Position numbers and translations under genes: made by a program
The notes under the pieces: model-generated
The model's database searches: none
Seen by the model: only the letters and a program-made list of their open reading frames with translations
Told to the model about the DNA's origin: nothing
Shown here: piece after piece, positions 20,432-29,496 of the stretch
Position numbering within the stretch: position 1 is the first letter of the stretch
How the letters are laid out: every line of letters begins with the position of its first letter
From: Cellulomonas humilata
GTDB lineage: Bacteria; Actinomycetota; Actinomycetes; Actinomycetales; Cellulomonadaceae
NCBI RefSeq assembly: GCF_013359775.1
Contig: NZ_JABMCI010000069.1
Coordinates: 62,001 to 126,000, forward strand
Length of the DNA: 64,000 nt
Direction of reading: 5' to 3'

Positions 20432-21454
20432 AGCGCGCAGCAGAGGCCCCTGTGGATCGGTACCTACCCCGTCGCCGGTGCGGGGACGCCCGTCGGGCTG
20501 GGGGAGGGGATCTGGCGGGTCGACCTCGATCCCGCGACCGGTGCCCTGAGCGCCGCGCGGCAGGTCGTCGAGACGCCGTCGCCGAGCTTCCTCGCCCTGC
20601 GCGGCACGGTCCTGTACGCCGCGAACGAGCAGGCGGACGGCACGGTCAGCGCGTTCGACGTCGTCGGCGACGCCCTGGTGCACCGCGCGACGGTCCCGTC
20701 GGGCGGCGCGGACCCGTGCCACCTGCTGCTCGACGACGACGGCCGCACCCTGTTCGTCGCCAACTACACCTCCGGCACGCTCGGCGTGCTGCCGCTCGAC
20801 GCGGACGGCGGGTTCAGCGCGCTCGGGCCGGACCAGGTGTTCGGGCACGTCGGCGTGGGTCCCGACGAGGACCGGCAGGAGTCGTCGCACGCGCACTTCG
20901 TCGCGCTCGACCCGAGCGGCGCGTTCGTGCTCGTGGTCGACCTGGGCACGGACGAGATCCGCCGCTACCGCCGGGTCGACGGGCACCTCGCCGAGGACGG
21001 CATCGCGGCGGCGCTCCCCGCCGGCACGGGGCCACGGCACCTGGCGTTCAGCGCGGACGGCCGGTTCGCGTACGTGGTCGGCGAGCTCGACGTGACCGTC
21101 CGCGTGCTCGCGTGGGGGGCCGGTGTCGGGACCCTGGTGCAGACCCTCCCGGCGACGACCGTCCCCGCGCAGGAACGCCGGCTGCCGTCGCACATCGTCC
21201 TCGACGGTGACCGGGTGCTCGTCGGCGTGCGGACGTCCGACGTGCTCGCGCGGTTCGCGGTCCGCGCGGACGGCCTGCTCGACCCGGTCGCCGACGACAC
21301 GCTCCCCGGTGCCTGGCCCCGGCACCTCGCGGTCGTCGACGGCTGGACCGTCGTGGCCGAGCAGGTGTCCGGCGGGCTCACCACGCTGGCCGGCGACGGC
21401 TCCGTGGTCGCCACCCTCGACCTGCCGGCACCCACCTGCGTCCTGCCGGCCTGA
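20429..21454 (+). CDS. Lactonase, seven-bladed beta-propeller (6-phosphogluconolactonase-like)
   Basis: This is a 341-residue protein of the lactonase family typified by E. coli Pgl (YbhE). Repeated blade motifs include WIGTYPVAGAG, GIWRVDLDPATGALSAARQV, FLALRGTVLYAANE, PCHLLLDDDGRTLFVANYTSG, HAHFVALDPSGAFVLVVDLGTDEIRRY, PRHLAFSADGRFAYVVGELD and LPSHIVLDGDRVLVGVRTSD. No signal peptide is visible, so it is cytoplasmic. It may hydrolyse 6-phosphogluconolactone or another sugar lactone. Position beside the xylose locus suggests sugar catabolism but does not identify the substrate. Confidence 0.85.
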   Translation: MSAQQRPLWIGTYPVAGAGTPVGLGEGIWRVDLDPATGALSAARQVVETPSPSFLALRGTVLYAANEQADGTVSAFDVVGDALVHRATVPSGGADPCHLLLDDDGRTLFVANYTSGTLGVLPLDADGGFSALGPDQVFGHVGVGPDEDRQESSHAHFVALDPSGAFVLVVDLGTDEIRRYRRVDGHLAEDGIAAALPAGTGPRHLAFSADGRFAYVVGELDVTVRVLAWGAGVGTLVQTLPATTVPAQERRLPSHIVLDGDRVLVGVRTSDVLARFAVRADGLLDPVADDTLPGAWPRHLAVVDGWTVVAEQVSGGLTTLAGDGSVVATLDLPAPTCVLPA

Positions 21455-21470
21455 GGATCCCGCCGGCCCG

Positions 21471-22250
21471 TCAGTGGTGGTGCCCGAGCCGGCCCAGGGT
21501 CGTCTCGGGTGTCGCGCCGGGGCGGGTCCACTGGGGTGCGGGTCGGCCGGTCGGTCCGGTGTCGGGGACCCCGTCGACGTCGGTGCGCCAGTACCAGCAC
21601 GGGTCGTGCCCGCCGGGCCGGCCGTCGGGGGTGTCCTCCCAGGCCTCGCCGCGGCCGTAGGGCGTCCGGTCGAGCGCGCCGAAGGGACCGGCGACGGCCT
21701 CGACGCCGCGGCCGGTCGTCGCGTAGGTGAGGAAGACGCGCTCGCCGTCGCGCAGGAAGCAGGCGAAGGACCCCATCTCGTCGCCGATCGGCGCGTCGAC
21801 GTCGCGGACCGAGAACCAGGGCTGGGTGTAGCCCATGAAGTCGACGTAGGGAGCCACCTCGTCCCACCGGCCCGTGGTCACGACGGCGAACGAGACGCCG
21901 CGCGCCTGGAGGTAGACGGTGTCCCGCAGGTGCCACGCCGAGACCGTGCACCCCTCGCACTGACCCTGGTGCGGGGCCCCGTCGTGCCACATGTGCTTGT
22001 AGACCATCAGCTCGTCGCGGCCCTGGAACAGGTCCCGGAAGGGCACCGGTCCCGCGGGTCCGACGACCGCGGTGGTGCCGTCGACCTCCACCATCGGGAG
22101 CCGTCGGCGGGCTGCGGCGAGCGCGTCGCTCTCGCGGGTGTGGGCCTTCTCCCGGACGAGCAGCTGGTCGCTGGCGGCCTGCCAGGTCGCCAGGTCCACC
22201 ACGGGCGGCAGCCCAGGTGTCGTGGTGGGGTCGAGGGGGGTGGTCGTCAT
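21471..22250 (-). CDS. DUF899 thioredoxin-like protein
   Basis: This 259-residue protein belongs to the DUF899 family, which has a thioredoxin-like fold. Hallmarks are LLVREKAHTRESDALAAARRRLPMVEVD, LFQGRDELMVYKHMWH, a Cys pair CEGC (about residues 96-99) followed by TVSAWHL, and FFLRDGERVFLTY-like FACFLRDGERVFLTYATTGRG. The second half has DPCWYWRTD. It may be a redox protein, but the substrate is unknown. ATG 22250 has GGAGG 5 nt upstream. It ends 16 bp from the convergent lactonase gene without a clear terminator and diverges from the GH3 gene. Confidence 0.82.
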   Translation of the reverse strand: MTTTPLDPTTTPGLPPVVDLATWQAASDQLLVREKAHTRESDALAAARRRLPMVEVDGTTAVVGPAGPVPFRDLFQGRDELMVYKHMWHDGAPHQGQCEGCTVSAWHLRDTVYLQARGVSFAVVTTGRWDEVAPYVDFMGYTQPWFSVRDVDAPIGDEMGSFACFLRDGERVFLTYATTGRGVEAVAGPFGALDRTPYGRGEAWEDTPDGRPGGHDPCWYWRTDVDGVPDTGPTGRPAPQWTRPGATPETTLGRLGHHH

Positions 22251-22336
22251 GGCATCCTCCGAGGTCTCGCGCCGGGCGTCGTCACCCGACTCCTGATGAC
22301 GTGGACAGGTGCGGGTTCTCGACACCCTCGTTCGTC

Positions 22337-22388
22337 CGATTCGCCCGTTACCGAATCGTGATCTTCTCCACTTACCGCCCAGTAAGTG
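22337..22388. promoter_or_regulatory. Two operator-like palindromes between DUF899 and GH3 genes
   Basis: The 250-bp divergent gap contains CGATTCG-8-CGAATCG (22337-22343 and 22352-22358) and CACTTAC-6-GTAAGTG (22369-22375 and 22382-22388). Their centres are 31 bp apart, about three DNA turns. The second resembles TetR-family operators. No regulator gene is adjacent. The rest of the gap is GC-rich without a recognised -10/-35 pair. Confidence 0.6.
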
Positions 22389-22500
22389 ATTGTGGTTGTC
22401 TGGCGGCAGCCGCCCGTGACGGCGGGGCAATGACGCCCTGACCGAACCCGGACGCAAGTGGCTGTGCAACGGAGCGCGGCCATGTCACGAGGGAGTGACC

Positions 22501-25500
22501 GTGCGTCGTGCCGACCGCCTGAACCCCGTCCCTGCGAGCCTCGCCGCCCTGGCGCTGGTCGTCCCGCTGGCCCTCGTCGGGCTCGCGTCGCCCGCTGCCG
22601 CGGCGCCGGGTGACCTGGCGCGGACCGGGACGGCGACGGCGTCGGTGTTCCAGTCGGACGGCGACGGCACGTTCCCGCCGGACGCCGCGATCGACGGCGA
22701 CCCGGCCACCCGCTGGGCCAGCGGCAACGGCCCGGACGAGGACGTCGAGTACACCGCGTGGGTGCAGGTCGACCTCGGCGCGGAGGCGTCCGTCGACCAC
22801 GTCGTCCTGGCCTGGGAGGCCGCGTTCGCCGCGGGCTACGAGGTCCAGGTGGCGACGACCGCACCCGACGACCCGGCGTCGTGGACGTCGGTGCACACCG
22901 AGGCGGCGGGCGACGGCGGCACCGACGACCTGACGTTCACGGCCACCGACGCCCGGTACGTGCGCGTGCAGATGAACCAGCGCACCAGCTTCACGTGGGA
23001 CCCGGCGCGCCTGCACTGGTACGGCTACTCGCTGTTCTCCCTCGAGGTCTACGGCACGCCCACGCAGGTGGCCGCCGCGTTCGCCGGCTCCAGCACGACC
23101 GTCCCGGCCGGCACCGACGCCACGGTCCCGGTGATCCTCGCGATCCCCGCCGCCACCGACACCACCGTGCGCGTCCGGTCCACCGGCGGCACGGGCGTGG
23201 CCGGCACCGACTACACCGCGGTCGACCAGATGCTCACCTTCCCGGCCGGCACCACCGAGGCGAGCGTCACGGTGCCGACCGTCGACCACGGACCCCTCGG
23301 CCAGGTCCGCACCGTCGAGCTCACCCTGTCCGAGCCGTCCGCGGGCCTGGTCCTGGGCGGCCGCACGACGAGCACTGTCACCATCACGCCGCACGGCGAC
23401 CTGCCCGACGTCGGCGGCGTCACGGTGCTCGACGACTACGAGTCCGGCGTCCCGGCCGGGTACACCACCTGGGGCATCAGCGCGCCGGTCACCCCGGTGC
23501 TGTCGACGGGACCGGTGGACCGGGGAGGCAGCGGACTGGTCGCGACGGTCGGCGGCACGCCCGCGGCCAGCGACTGGTTCGGGTTCACGCACGACATCGC
23601 GGCCACCGACTGGTCCGCGCACGACGGGTTCACGTTCTGGTTCCTGGGCACCGGCGGCGGCGGTCAGCTGCGGTACGAGCTGAAGAGCAACGGCCAGCTG
23701 TTCGAGCGGTCCGTCACCGACGACGCCGCGGGCTGGCGCCAGGTCAACGTCGCGTTCTCGCAGCTGCGGCTCAAGGGCAACCCGGCCTCCGACGCGCGCT
23801 TCGACCCGACCGTGAGCACCGGCTTCGCGGTCACGCTGACCGACCTGGGCGCGGGTGCGTGGACGTTCGACGACCTCGGCCTGTACGACCGCGTGAGCAC
23901 GATCGAGGACGCCGAGGGTGACGTGCCACTGGCCGCGCCCGGCACCACGGTCGGCATCTTCACGTGGGGCTCGGCCGCGGACCTGGTGAGCCTGGCCGTC
24001 ACGGAGCAGGAGCGCGACGGTGTGCCCGCCGGCAACCACGTGCTCTCCGGCGACTACCTGATCCCCTCGGGCGGCTGGGGCGGCTTCAGCCAGAACCTCG
24101 CCGCCGGACAGGACTGGAGCTCGTTCCGTGGCATCCGGCTGGCCTGGTACGCCTCGCAGCCGACGCGCCCCGCGAGCCCGACCGCCGGTGACGACATCAA
24201 GGTCGAGCTGAAGGACGGCGGCCCGGACGGCGAGCACTCGGAGCTGTGGGCGGCCACGTTCAAGGACAACTGGTCCAGCGACGGCAGCCGGTGGAAGATC
24301 GTCGACCTCCCGTTCTCCGCGTTCACCCTGGGCGGCTACCAGCCCGGCGACGCGGCGACGCGCAACGGCACCCTCGACCTCACGTCGGCGTGGGGCTACG
24401 CGCTGACGATGGTGCCGGGCACCGCGACCGCGGTCTCCTGGGCCGTCGACGACGTGCAGCTCTACGGCTCGGCGGTCGCCGCACCGACGGCGATGGTCAC
24501 CAGCCAGGACGTCGTCCTGGTCGACCCCGGCGCGACCGCGCAGGTCCCGGTCGTCCTGACGACGACCGACGGCCAGCCGCTCGCCGCGGACGTCACCGTC
24601 GACTACGCGAACGGCGCCGGCACCGCGGTGGCCGGCACGCACTACGACGCGTTCTCCGGCACGCTCACGTTCCCCGCGGGCACGGCCACCGGCGCCACGC
24701 AGACGATCGACGTCGTCACCCACGCGACCGCCGCGGTCGACGACGCCCGCACGCTGGCGGTCGACCTGACGGCCACGGGGGCCGCGGTCGGCACCAGCCC
24801 GACGGTCGTGCTCAACGCGGTGGGCGCCGCCTACCTCGACCCGGGCGCGAGCACGGCGGACCGGGTGGAGGACCTGCTGGGCCGGATGACCCTGGCCGAG
24901 AAGATCGGCCAGATGACCCAGGCCGAGCGCCTGGGGCTCCAGTCGCCCGCGCAGATCCGCGACCTGGGCCTGGGCTCCGTCCTCTCGGGCGGCGGCTCCG
25001 TGCCGACGCAGAACACGGCGACCGGCTGGGCGGACATGATCGACGGCTTCCAGCGCCAGGCGCTGTCCACGCGGTTGCAGATCCCGCTGATCTACGGCGT
25101 GGACGCCGTGCACGGCCACAACAACGTGGTGGGCGCGACGATCTTCCCGCACAACTCGGGCCTGGGCGCCGCTCGCGACGCGGACCTGGTGGAGGAGGTC
25201 CAGCGGACCACCGCGCAGGAGGTGCGCGCCACGGGCGTGCCGTGGGCGTTCTCCCCGTGCCTGTGCGTGACGCGCGACGAGCGGTGGGGTCGCAGCTACG
25301 AGTCGTTCGGTGAGGACCCGGCGCTGGTGACCGCGATGGCGGGCGCCTCGATCGTCGGCCTCCAGGGCGACGACGCGTCCGACCTCTCCGGCCCCGACAA
25401 GGTGCTCGCCACGGCCAAGCACTGGGTGGGTGACGGCGGCACCACGTACGACCCCGCGCTGGCCGGTTCCGGCTATCCGATCGACCAGGGCACCACCCAC

Positions 25501-27564
25501 GTCGAGAGCCTGGACGAGCTGCGGCGCCTGCACGTCGACCCGTACGTGCCGTCGATCGAGGCGGGCGTCGGCTCGATCATGCCCTCGTACTCCGCCGTCT
25601 CCGTCGCGGGCGCCGACCCGATCCGCATGCACGAGTACGGCGCCCTGAACACCGACCTGCTCAAGGGCGAGCTCGGGTTCGACGGCTTCCTCATCAGCGA
25701 CTGGGAGGGCATCGACAAGCTGCCCGGCGGCACGTACGCCGACAAGGCCGCCCGTTCGGTGAACGCGGGCCTCGACATGGCGATGGCGCCGTACAACTTC
25801 GGCGCGTTCATCACGGCGATCACCGGCAAGGTGGGCTCCGGGGACGTGTCGCAGGAGCGGGTGGACGACGCCGTCCGGCGGATCCTCACGCAGAAGTTCG
25901 CGCTCGGCCTGTTCGACGCGCCCTTCGCCGACCGCTCGCTGGCCGGGGACGTCGGGTCCGACGCCCACCGCGCGGTGGCCCGGGAGGCGGCCGCGAAGTC
26001 GCAGGTGCTGCTGAAGAACGCGGACGACCTGCTGCCCCTGGCCGCCGACACCCAGGTCTACGTCGCCGGCTCCAACGCGGACGACCTGGGCAACCAGGCC
26101 GGCGGCTGGACCATCTCCTGGCAGGGCGGCTCGGGCGACATCACGCCGGGGACGTCGATCCTCGAGGGCATCCAGGCGGCCGGTCCGGCCGTCACGTACT
26201 CGAAGGACGCCTCGGCCCCGGTCGGGGATGCGCAGGTGGGCGTCGTCGTCGTCGGCGAGACGCCCTATGCCGAGGGGCAGGGCGACGTCGGCAACAACGG
26301 CAAGTCGCTGAGCCTGAGCGCCGCGGACCGCACCGCGATCGACACGGTCTGCGGCGCGCTGCCGTGCGTCGTGCTCGTCGTCGCGGGCCGTCCCCAGCTG
26401 GTCACCGACCAGCTCGGCGCGATCGACGCGCTCGTCGCGTCGTGGCTGCCGGGCACCGAGGGGGCAGGCGTGGCGGACGTCCTGTTCGGCACGCAGCCCT
26501 TCACCGGACGCCTCCCGGTGAGCTGGCCGGCCTCCGCCGACCAGGTCCCGGTGAACGTCGGCGACGACGTCTACGCACCGCTGTACCCGTACGGCTGGGG
26601 CCTGCGCACGGATGCGCAGCGCGACCGGCTCACCGCGCTGGTCGCCACCCTGCCCGCGGGCGATGCGCAGGACGCCGTCCAGGCCGTGCTCGACGCGCCG
26701 ATCTGGGACGGGTCGGCACTCGACCCGGCTCGCACGGGGCAGGCGGTCCGGCTGCTGTTCGCCGCGGCGGAGGAGCTGAACGGCACCGACCGCGACACCG
26801 CGACGGCTGCGGGGATCGTCGTCTCGCTCGTGCGCGACCTCGCCCAGAGTGCCTCAGGCCCCGCCAGCGCTGACGAGGCCGCGACCACGGCCGACGCCGA
26901 GCACGCGCTGATGTCCGGCGACGCGAGCGGCGCGGTCGACCTGCTGGCCGACGTCCTCGGGGTGTCCACCGCACCGCCCGTCGCGTCGACCACCAGCCTG
27001 TCGCTCTCGCGGTCCTTCGTGGCCTTCGGGAACGCGGTCACCGCCCGGGTGGCCGTCTCGGCGGCCGGCGGTGCGCCGACCGGGTCCGTGCAGGTGCTCG
27101 TCGACGGGACGTCGGTGGCCACCGCGCCGCTGGCGGCCGACGGCACCGCCAAGGTGCGGCTGCCTGCCGCTGTCGCCACCGGCCGGCACCGGGTCACGGC
27201 CGTCTACGAGGGCGCCCCGGCGGCCGACCCGCCGGTCCTCGGTTCCACCTCCGCCGCCGTGACGCTCACCGTCACGCGCACGCTGCCGACGGTCCGCACG
27301 GACGGCACGGACTGGACCGTGCGCCGCTCCGACCCCAAGCAGGTGCACGTCCAGGTGGCCGGCGTCGCCGGTGTCACGCCCACCGGCACGGTCGACGTCT
27401 GGGTCAACGGCTCCCGCAAGGGCTCGGCCACCCTCGACGCCCGCGGCACGGCGGTCGTGACGCTGCCCACGAGCACCCGGACCGCGGTGGTGCTGGTCAC
27501 CTACGCCGGTGACCCGACCTACCTGCCGTGGATCGGCGCGCCGCACCTGCTGGTGGTCCGATGA
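22501..27564 (+). CDS. Secreted multidomain GH3 beta-glucosidase/exoglucanase
   Basis: This 1687-residue exported enzyme has a signal peptide (1 to about 35, ending ASPAAAA), an F5/8-type-C/CBM32-like domain (about 38-185), Calx-beta 1 (about 190-297), CBM11-like domain 1 (about 307-465), CBM11-like domain 2 (about 470-658), Calx-beta 2 (about 660-775), GH3 N-terminal barrel (about 778-1153), GH3 C-terminal domain (about 1157-1373), a helical linker, and two Ig-like repeats (about 1495-1592 and 1610-1687). GFLISDWEGID places the nucleophile at Asp1067. The SDWEGID form resembles barley exo-beta-glucanase-type GH3 enzymes, so beta-1,3/1,4-glucan or cello-oligosaccharide cleavage is likely. GTG 22501 is preferred over GTG 22495 because GAGGGAG (22489-22495) then lies 5 nt upstream. 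Confidence 0.93.
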   Translation: MRRADRLNPVPASLAALALVVPLALVGLASPAAAAPGDLARTGTATASVFQSDGDGTFPPDAAIDGDPATRWASGNGPDEDVEYTAWVQVDLGAEASVDHVVLAWEAAFAAGYEVQVATTAPDDPASWTSVHTEAAGDGGTDDLTFTATDARYVRVQMNQRTSFTWDPARLHWYGYSLFSLEVYGTPTQVAAAFAGSSTTVPAGTDATVPVILAIPAATDTTVRVRSTGGTGVAGTDYTAVDQMLTFPAGTTEASVTVPTVDHGPLGQVRTVELTLSEPSAGLVLGGRTTSTVTITPHGDLPDVGGVTVLDDYESGVPAGYTTWGISAPVTPVLSTGPVDRGGSGLVATVGGTPAASDWFGFTHDIAATDWSAHDGFTFWFLGTGGGGQLRYELKSNGQLFERSVTDDAAGWRQVNVAFSQLRLKGNPASDARFDPTVSTGFAVTLTDLGAGAWTFDDLGLYDRVSTIEDAEGDVPLAAPGTTVGIFTWGSAADLVSLAVTEQERDGVPAGNHVLSGDYLIPSGGWGGFSQNLAAGQDWSSFRGIRLAWYASQPTRPASPTAGDDIKVELKDGGPDGEHSELWAATFKDNWSSDGSRWKIVDLPFSAFTLGGYQPGDAATRNGTLDLTSAWGYALTMVPGTATAVSWAVDDVQLYGSAVAAPTAMVTSQDVVLVDPGATAQVPVVLTTTDGQPLAADVTVDYANGAGTAVAGTHYDAFSGTLTFPAGTATGATQTIDVVTHATAAVDDARTLAVDLTATGAAVGTSPTVVLNAVGAAYLDPGASTADRVEDLLGRMTLAEKIGQMTQAERLGLQSPAQIRDLGLGSVLSGGGSVPTQNTATGWADMIDGFQRQALSTRLQIPLIYGVDAVHGHNNVVGATIFPHNSGLGAARDADLVEEVQRTTAQEVRATGVPWAFSPCLCVTRDERWGRSYESFGEDPALVTAMAGASIVGLQGDDASDLSGPDKVLATAKHWVGDGGTTYDPALAGSGYPIDQGTTHVESLDELRRLHVDPYVPSIEAGVGSIMPSYSAVSVAGADPIRMHEYGALNTDLLKGELGFDGFLISDWEGIDKLPGGTYADKAARSVNAGLDMAMAPYNFGAFITAITGKVGSGDVSQERVDDAVRRILTQKFALGLFDAPFADRSLAGDVGSDAHRAVAREAAAKSQVLLKNADDLLPLAADTQVYVAGSNADDLGNQAGGWTISWQGGSGDITPGTSILEGIQAAGPAVTYSKDASAPVGDAQVGVVVVGETPYAEGQGDVGNNGKSLSLSAADRTAIDTVCGALPCVVLVVAGRPQLVTDQLGAIDALVASWLPGTEGAGVADVLFGTQPFTGRLPVSWPASADQVPVNVGDDVYAPLYPYGWGLRTDAQRDRLTALVATLPAGDAQDAVQAVLDAPIWDGSALDPARTGQAVRLLFAAAEELNGTDRDTATAAGIVVSLVRDLAQSASGPASADEAATTADAEHALMSGDASGAVDLLADVLGVSTAPPVASTTSLSLSRSFVAFGNAVTARVAVSAAGGAPTGSVQVLVDGTSVATAPLAADGTAKVRLPAAVATGRHRVTAVYEGAPAADPPVLGSTSAAVTLTVTRTLPTVRTDGTDWTVRRSDPKQVHVQVAGVAGVTPTGTVDVWVNGSRKGSATLDARGTAVVTLPTSTRTAVVLVTYAGDPTYLPWIGAPHLLVVR

Positions 27565-27566
27565 CC

Positions 27567-27595
27567 CCCTAAAGGGTGACAACGGACCAAAGTCC
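27567..27595. promoter_or_regulatory. Two small AAAG-centred palindromes after the GH3 gene
   Basis: CCCT-AA-AGGG (27567-27576) and GGAC-CAAA-GTCC (27584-27595) lie just after the GH3 stop and 61 bp before the next ATG. They could be a weak terminator of the GH3 gene or binding sites for the orphan gene downstream. No clear promoter is recognised. Confidence 0.35.
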
Positions 27596-27656
27596 TTCAG
27601 CCCCTGCCGCTACCTGTCGATCCCTCCTCGTCGACGACGAACGAGGAGGTCCCGCG

Positions 27657-28043
27657 ATGCGCAACGGCTTCGACATCTACCGGGTCGGTCCGGACCGGAA
27701 CCACCAGGAACCGCCCAGCCCGTGGGGCTGGACCGCCCGCCGCGGTGAGGTGCCCACCGGCGAGACCGTCGTGCAGGACCACGACTTCTCGTTGACCTAC
27801 ACCGGCAACGACCCGCAGCTGGCGGCCGCGTTCGCGCGGGGTGCCCGGCTCAAGGAGATCGTCACGATGTGGCCGGAGCTCGCGTTCTACCCGTCGACGG
27901 CCGGGGGCTTCCTCCCGGACGGGAACATCTTCCCCATCCGCGGCGACTACAAGCTGCCGAGCGGGCTCAGCGCCCTGCGCTCGAAGCTCGGCTCGCGTCG
28001 CTCCTCCGGCGCGCATGCGGCGGAGGTCACTGCCCGGCCGTAG
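27657..28043 (+). CDS. Hypothetical protein, unrecognised
   Basis: I do not recognise this 128-residue protein. It has no signal peptide and no membrane segment. The N-terminal part is polar with an aromatic patch (SPWGWTARRGE). A mixed alpha/beta-looking middle contains DFSLTYTGNDPQLAAAFARGARLKEIVTMWPELAFYP, here noted only in pieces, and the C-terminus is basic (SALRSKLGSRRSSG). A strong ribosome-binding site, GAGGAGG, 7 nt before ATG 27657 and G/C-rich third positions support coding. The neighbours are the GH3 gene and mshA, and neither suggests a role. Confidence 0.7.
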   Translation: MRNGFDIYRVGPDRNHQEPPSPWGWTARRGEVPTGETVVQDHDFSLTYTGNDPQLAAAFARGARLKEIVTMWPELAFYPSTAGGFLPDGNIFPIRGDYKLPSGLSALRSKLGSRRSSGAHAAEVTARP

Positions 28044-28112
28044 TCCGCGGTCGCGCGGGCGTCGGTCGAGTGCGTGAGAATGGGGCACACCCGTCCGCCC
28101 ACAGGAGCGCCC

Positions 28113-29447
28113 GTGACCCTCGAGCACAGCCCGCGCGTCGCCATGCTCTCGGTGCACACCTCTCCGCTCGACCAGCCCGGTACGGGCGACGCGGGCGGGA
28201 TGAACGTCTATGTGCTCGAGCTGTCGCGCGCACTGGCCGCCCGGGGTGCGCGCGTCGAGATCTTCACGCGCGCGACCTCCTCGGACCAGGCCGAGACGGT
28301 GCTGCTTCCGGGCGCCGACGCACTCGGGTATCCCCTCGTCGGTGACGCCGCCCGCACCGTCCTGCTCGCCGACGAGGTCGGCCCCGGCGTGACGCCCCCG
28401 ATCCTCGTGCACCACGTGCCGGCCGGGCCGTTCGAGCAGCTGGACAAGAACGACCTCCCCGGCGTGCTCTGCGGCATGGCCGCCGGCGTCCTGCGCTGGG
28501 AGGCCGCCCGCACACCCGGCTGGTACGACGTCGTGCACTCCCACTACTGGCTGTCCGGCCAGGTCGGGCAGATCGCGGCGGACCGCTGGGAGGTGCCGCT
28601 GGTGCACACCGCGCACACGCTCGCCCGCGTGAAGAACGCGTCGCTGGCGCCCGGCGACACCCCGGAGCCGACCGCACGGGTGGTCGGCGAGGAGCAGCTC
28701 GCGGCCGAGGCGGACGCGCTGGTGGCCAGCACGCCGGTCGAGGCCGAGGAGCTGGTCGAGCTGTACGGCGCCGACCCCGACCGCGTGCACGTCGTCGAGC
28801 CCGGGGTGGACCTGGACCGGTTCGTACCCGGCGACCAGGCGTCGGCCCGCCGCGCCCTGGGCCTGCCGGCCGACCGCCAGATCGTCCTGTTCGCCGGGCG
28901 CGTGCAGGCGCTGAAGGCCCCGGACGTGCTGGTCAGCGCGCTGGGCGTGCTGCGGGAGACCGGACGACCGGTCCCGCTGCTCGTCATCCTCGGGGGGCCC
29001 TCCGGCCGGTCCAGCGCGGTGCGCGAGCTCCAGGCGCTCGCCGCCATGACGGGCGTGGCCGACGACGTGGTCGTGCACCCGCCCGCCGACCGGGACACCC
29101 TGGCGCGCTGGTACCACGCGGCCGACGTGGTCGCGATGCCGTCGCGCAGCGAGTCGTTCGGGCTCGTGGCCGCCGAGGCCCAGGCCAGCGGCGTCCCTGT
29201 CATCGCCGCGTGCGTCGGTGGGCTGCGCACGATCGTCGACCACGACGTGTCCGGCCGGCTGGTCCGCGGGCACGACCCGGCAGTCTGGGCCGACGTGATC
29301 TCCGACGTGCTGCGCTCCACCGAGGACCGCGCTCGGTACGCGGTCGGCGCTCGCCGGGTGGCCGAGCGGTTCGGCTGGGACACCACCGCGGACCAGATGC
29401 TCAAGGTCTACGCCGTGGCCGGCGAGGTCCGGGCGTCCCGCGTCTGA
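28113..29447 (+). CDS. mshA: D-inositol-3-phosphate glycosyltransferase MshA
   Basis: MshA transfers GlcNAc from UDP-GlcNAc to inositol 3-phosphate, the first committed step of mycothiol synthesis in actinobacteria. The 444-residue GT4 enzyme shows [77 protein letters not shown] and the C-terminal nucleotide-sugar motif [28 protein letters not shown] 28113 has AGGAG 5 nt upstream. A start at 28074 in the same frame adds an unrelated extension. It is followed directly by gpmA, whereas in M. tuberculosis a YbjN-like gene lies between them. Confidence 0.95.
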   Translation: MTLEHSPRVAMLSVHTSPLDQPGTGDAGGMNVYVLELSRALAARGARVEIFTRATSSDQAETVLLPGADALGYPLVGDAARTVLLADEVGPGVTPPILVHHVPAGPFEQLDKNDLPGVLCGMAAGVLRWEAARTPGWYDVVHSHYWLSGQVGQIAADRWEVPLVHTAHTLARVKNASLAPGDTPEPTARVVGEEQLAAEADALVASTPVEAEELVELYGADPDRVHVVEPGVDLDRFVPGDQASARRALGLPADRQIVLFAGRVQALKAPDVLVSALGVLRETGRPVPLLVILGGPSGRSSAVRELQALAAMTGVADDVVVHPPADRDTLARWYHAADVVAMPSRSESFGLVAAEAQASGVPVIAACVGGLRTIVDHDVSGRLVRGHDPAVWADVISDVLRSTEDRARYAVGARRVAERFGWDTTADQMLKVYAVAGEVRASRV

Positions 29448-29496
29448 GGGTCGGACGTCCCAGGCCGCCTCGGGGCGCCTGCGGCAGGATGGCCCC

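Noticed and set aside
22372..25968. Long open frame antisense to the GH3 gene
   Set aside because: It is rich in Arg/Val/Asp from reverse reading of high-GC codons, has no recognisable domain, and the sense strand encodes a complete secreted enzyme. Similar long antisense frames occur opposite ftsH, nadB and the folate genes.
27565..27656. Flagellar/WhiG-type (sigma-28) promoter or cyclic-di-GMP riboswitch before the 128-residue gene
   Set aside because: AAAG and GTCGAT are present, but the spacing does not match TAAA-N15-GCCGATAA and the conserved riboswitch core is absent.
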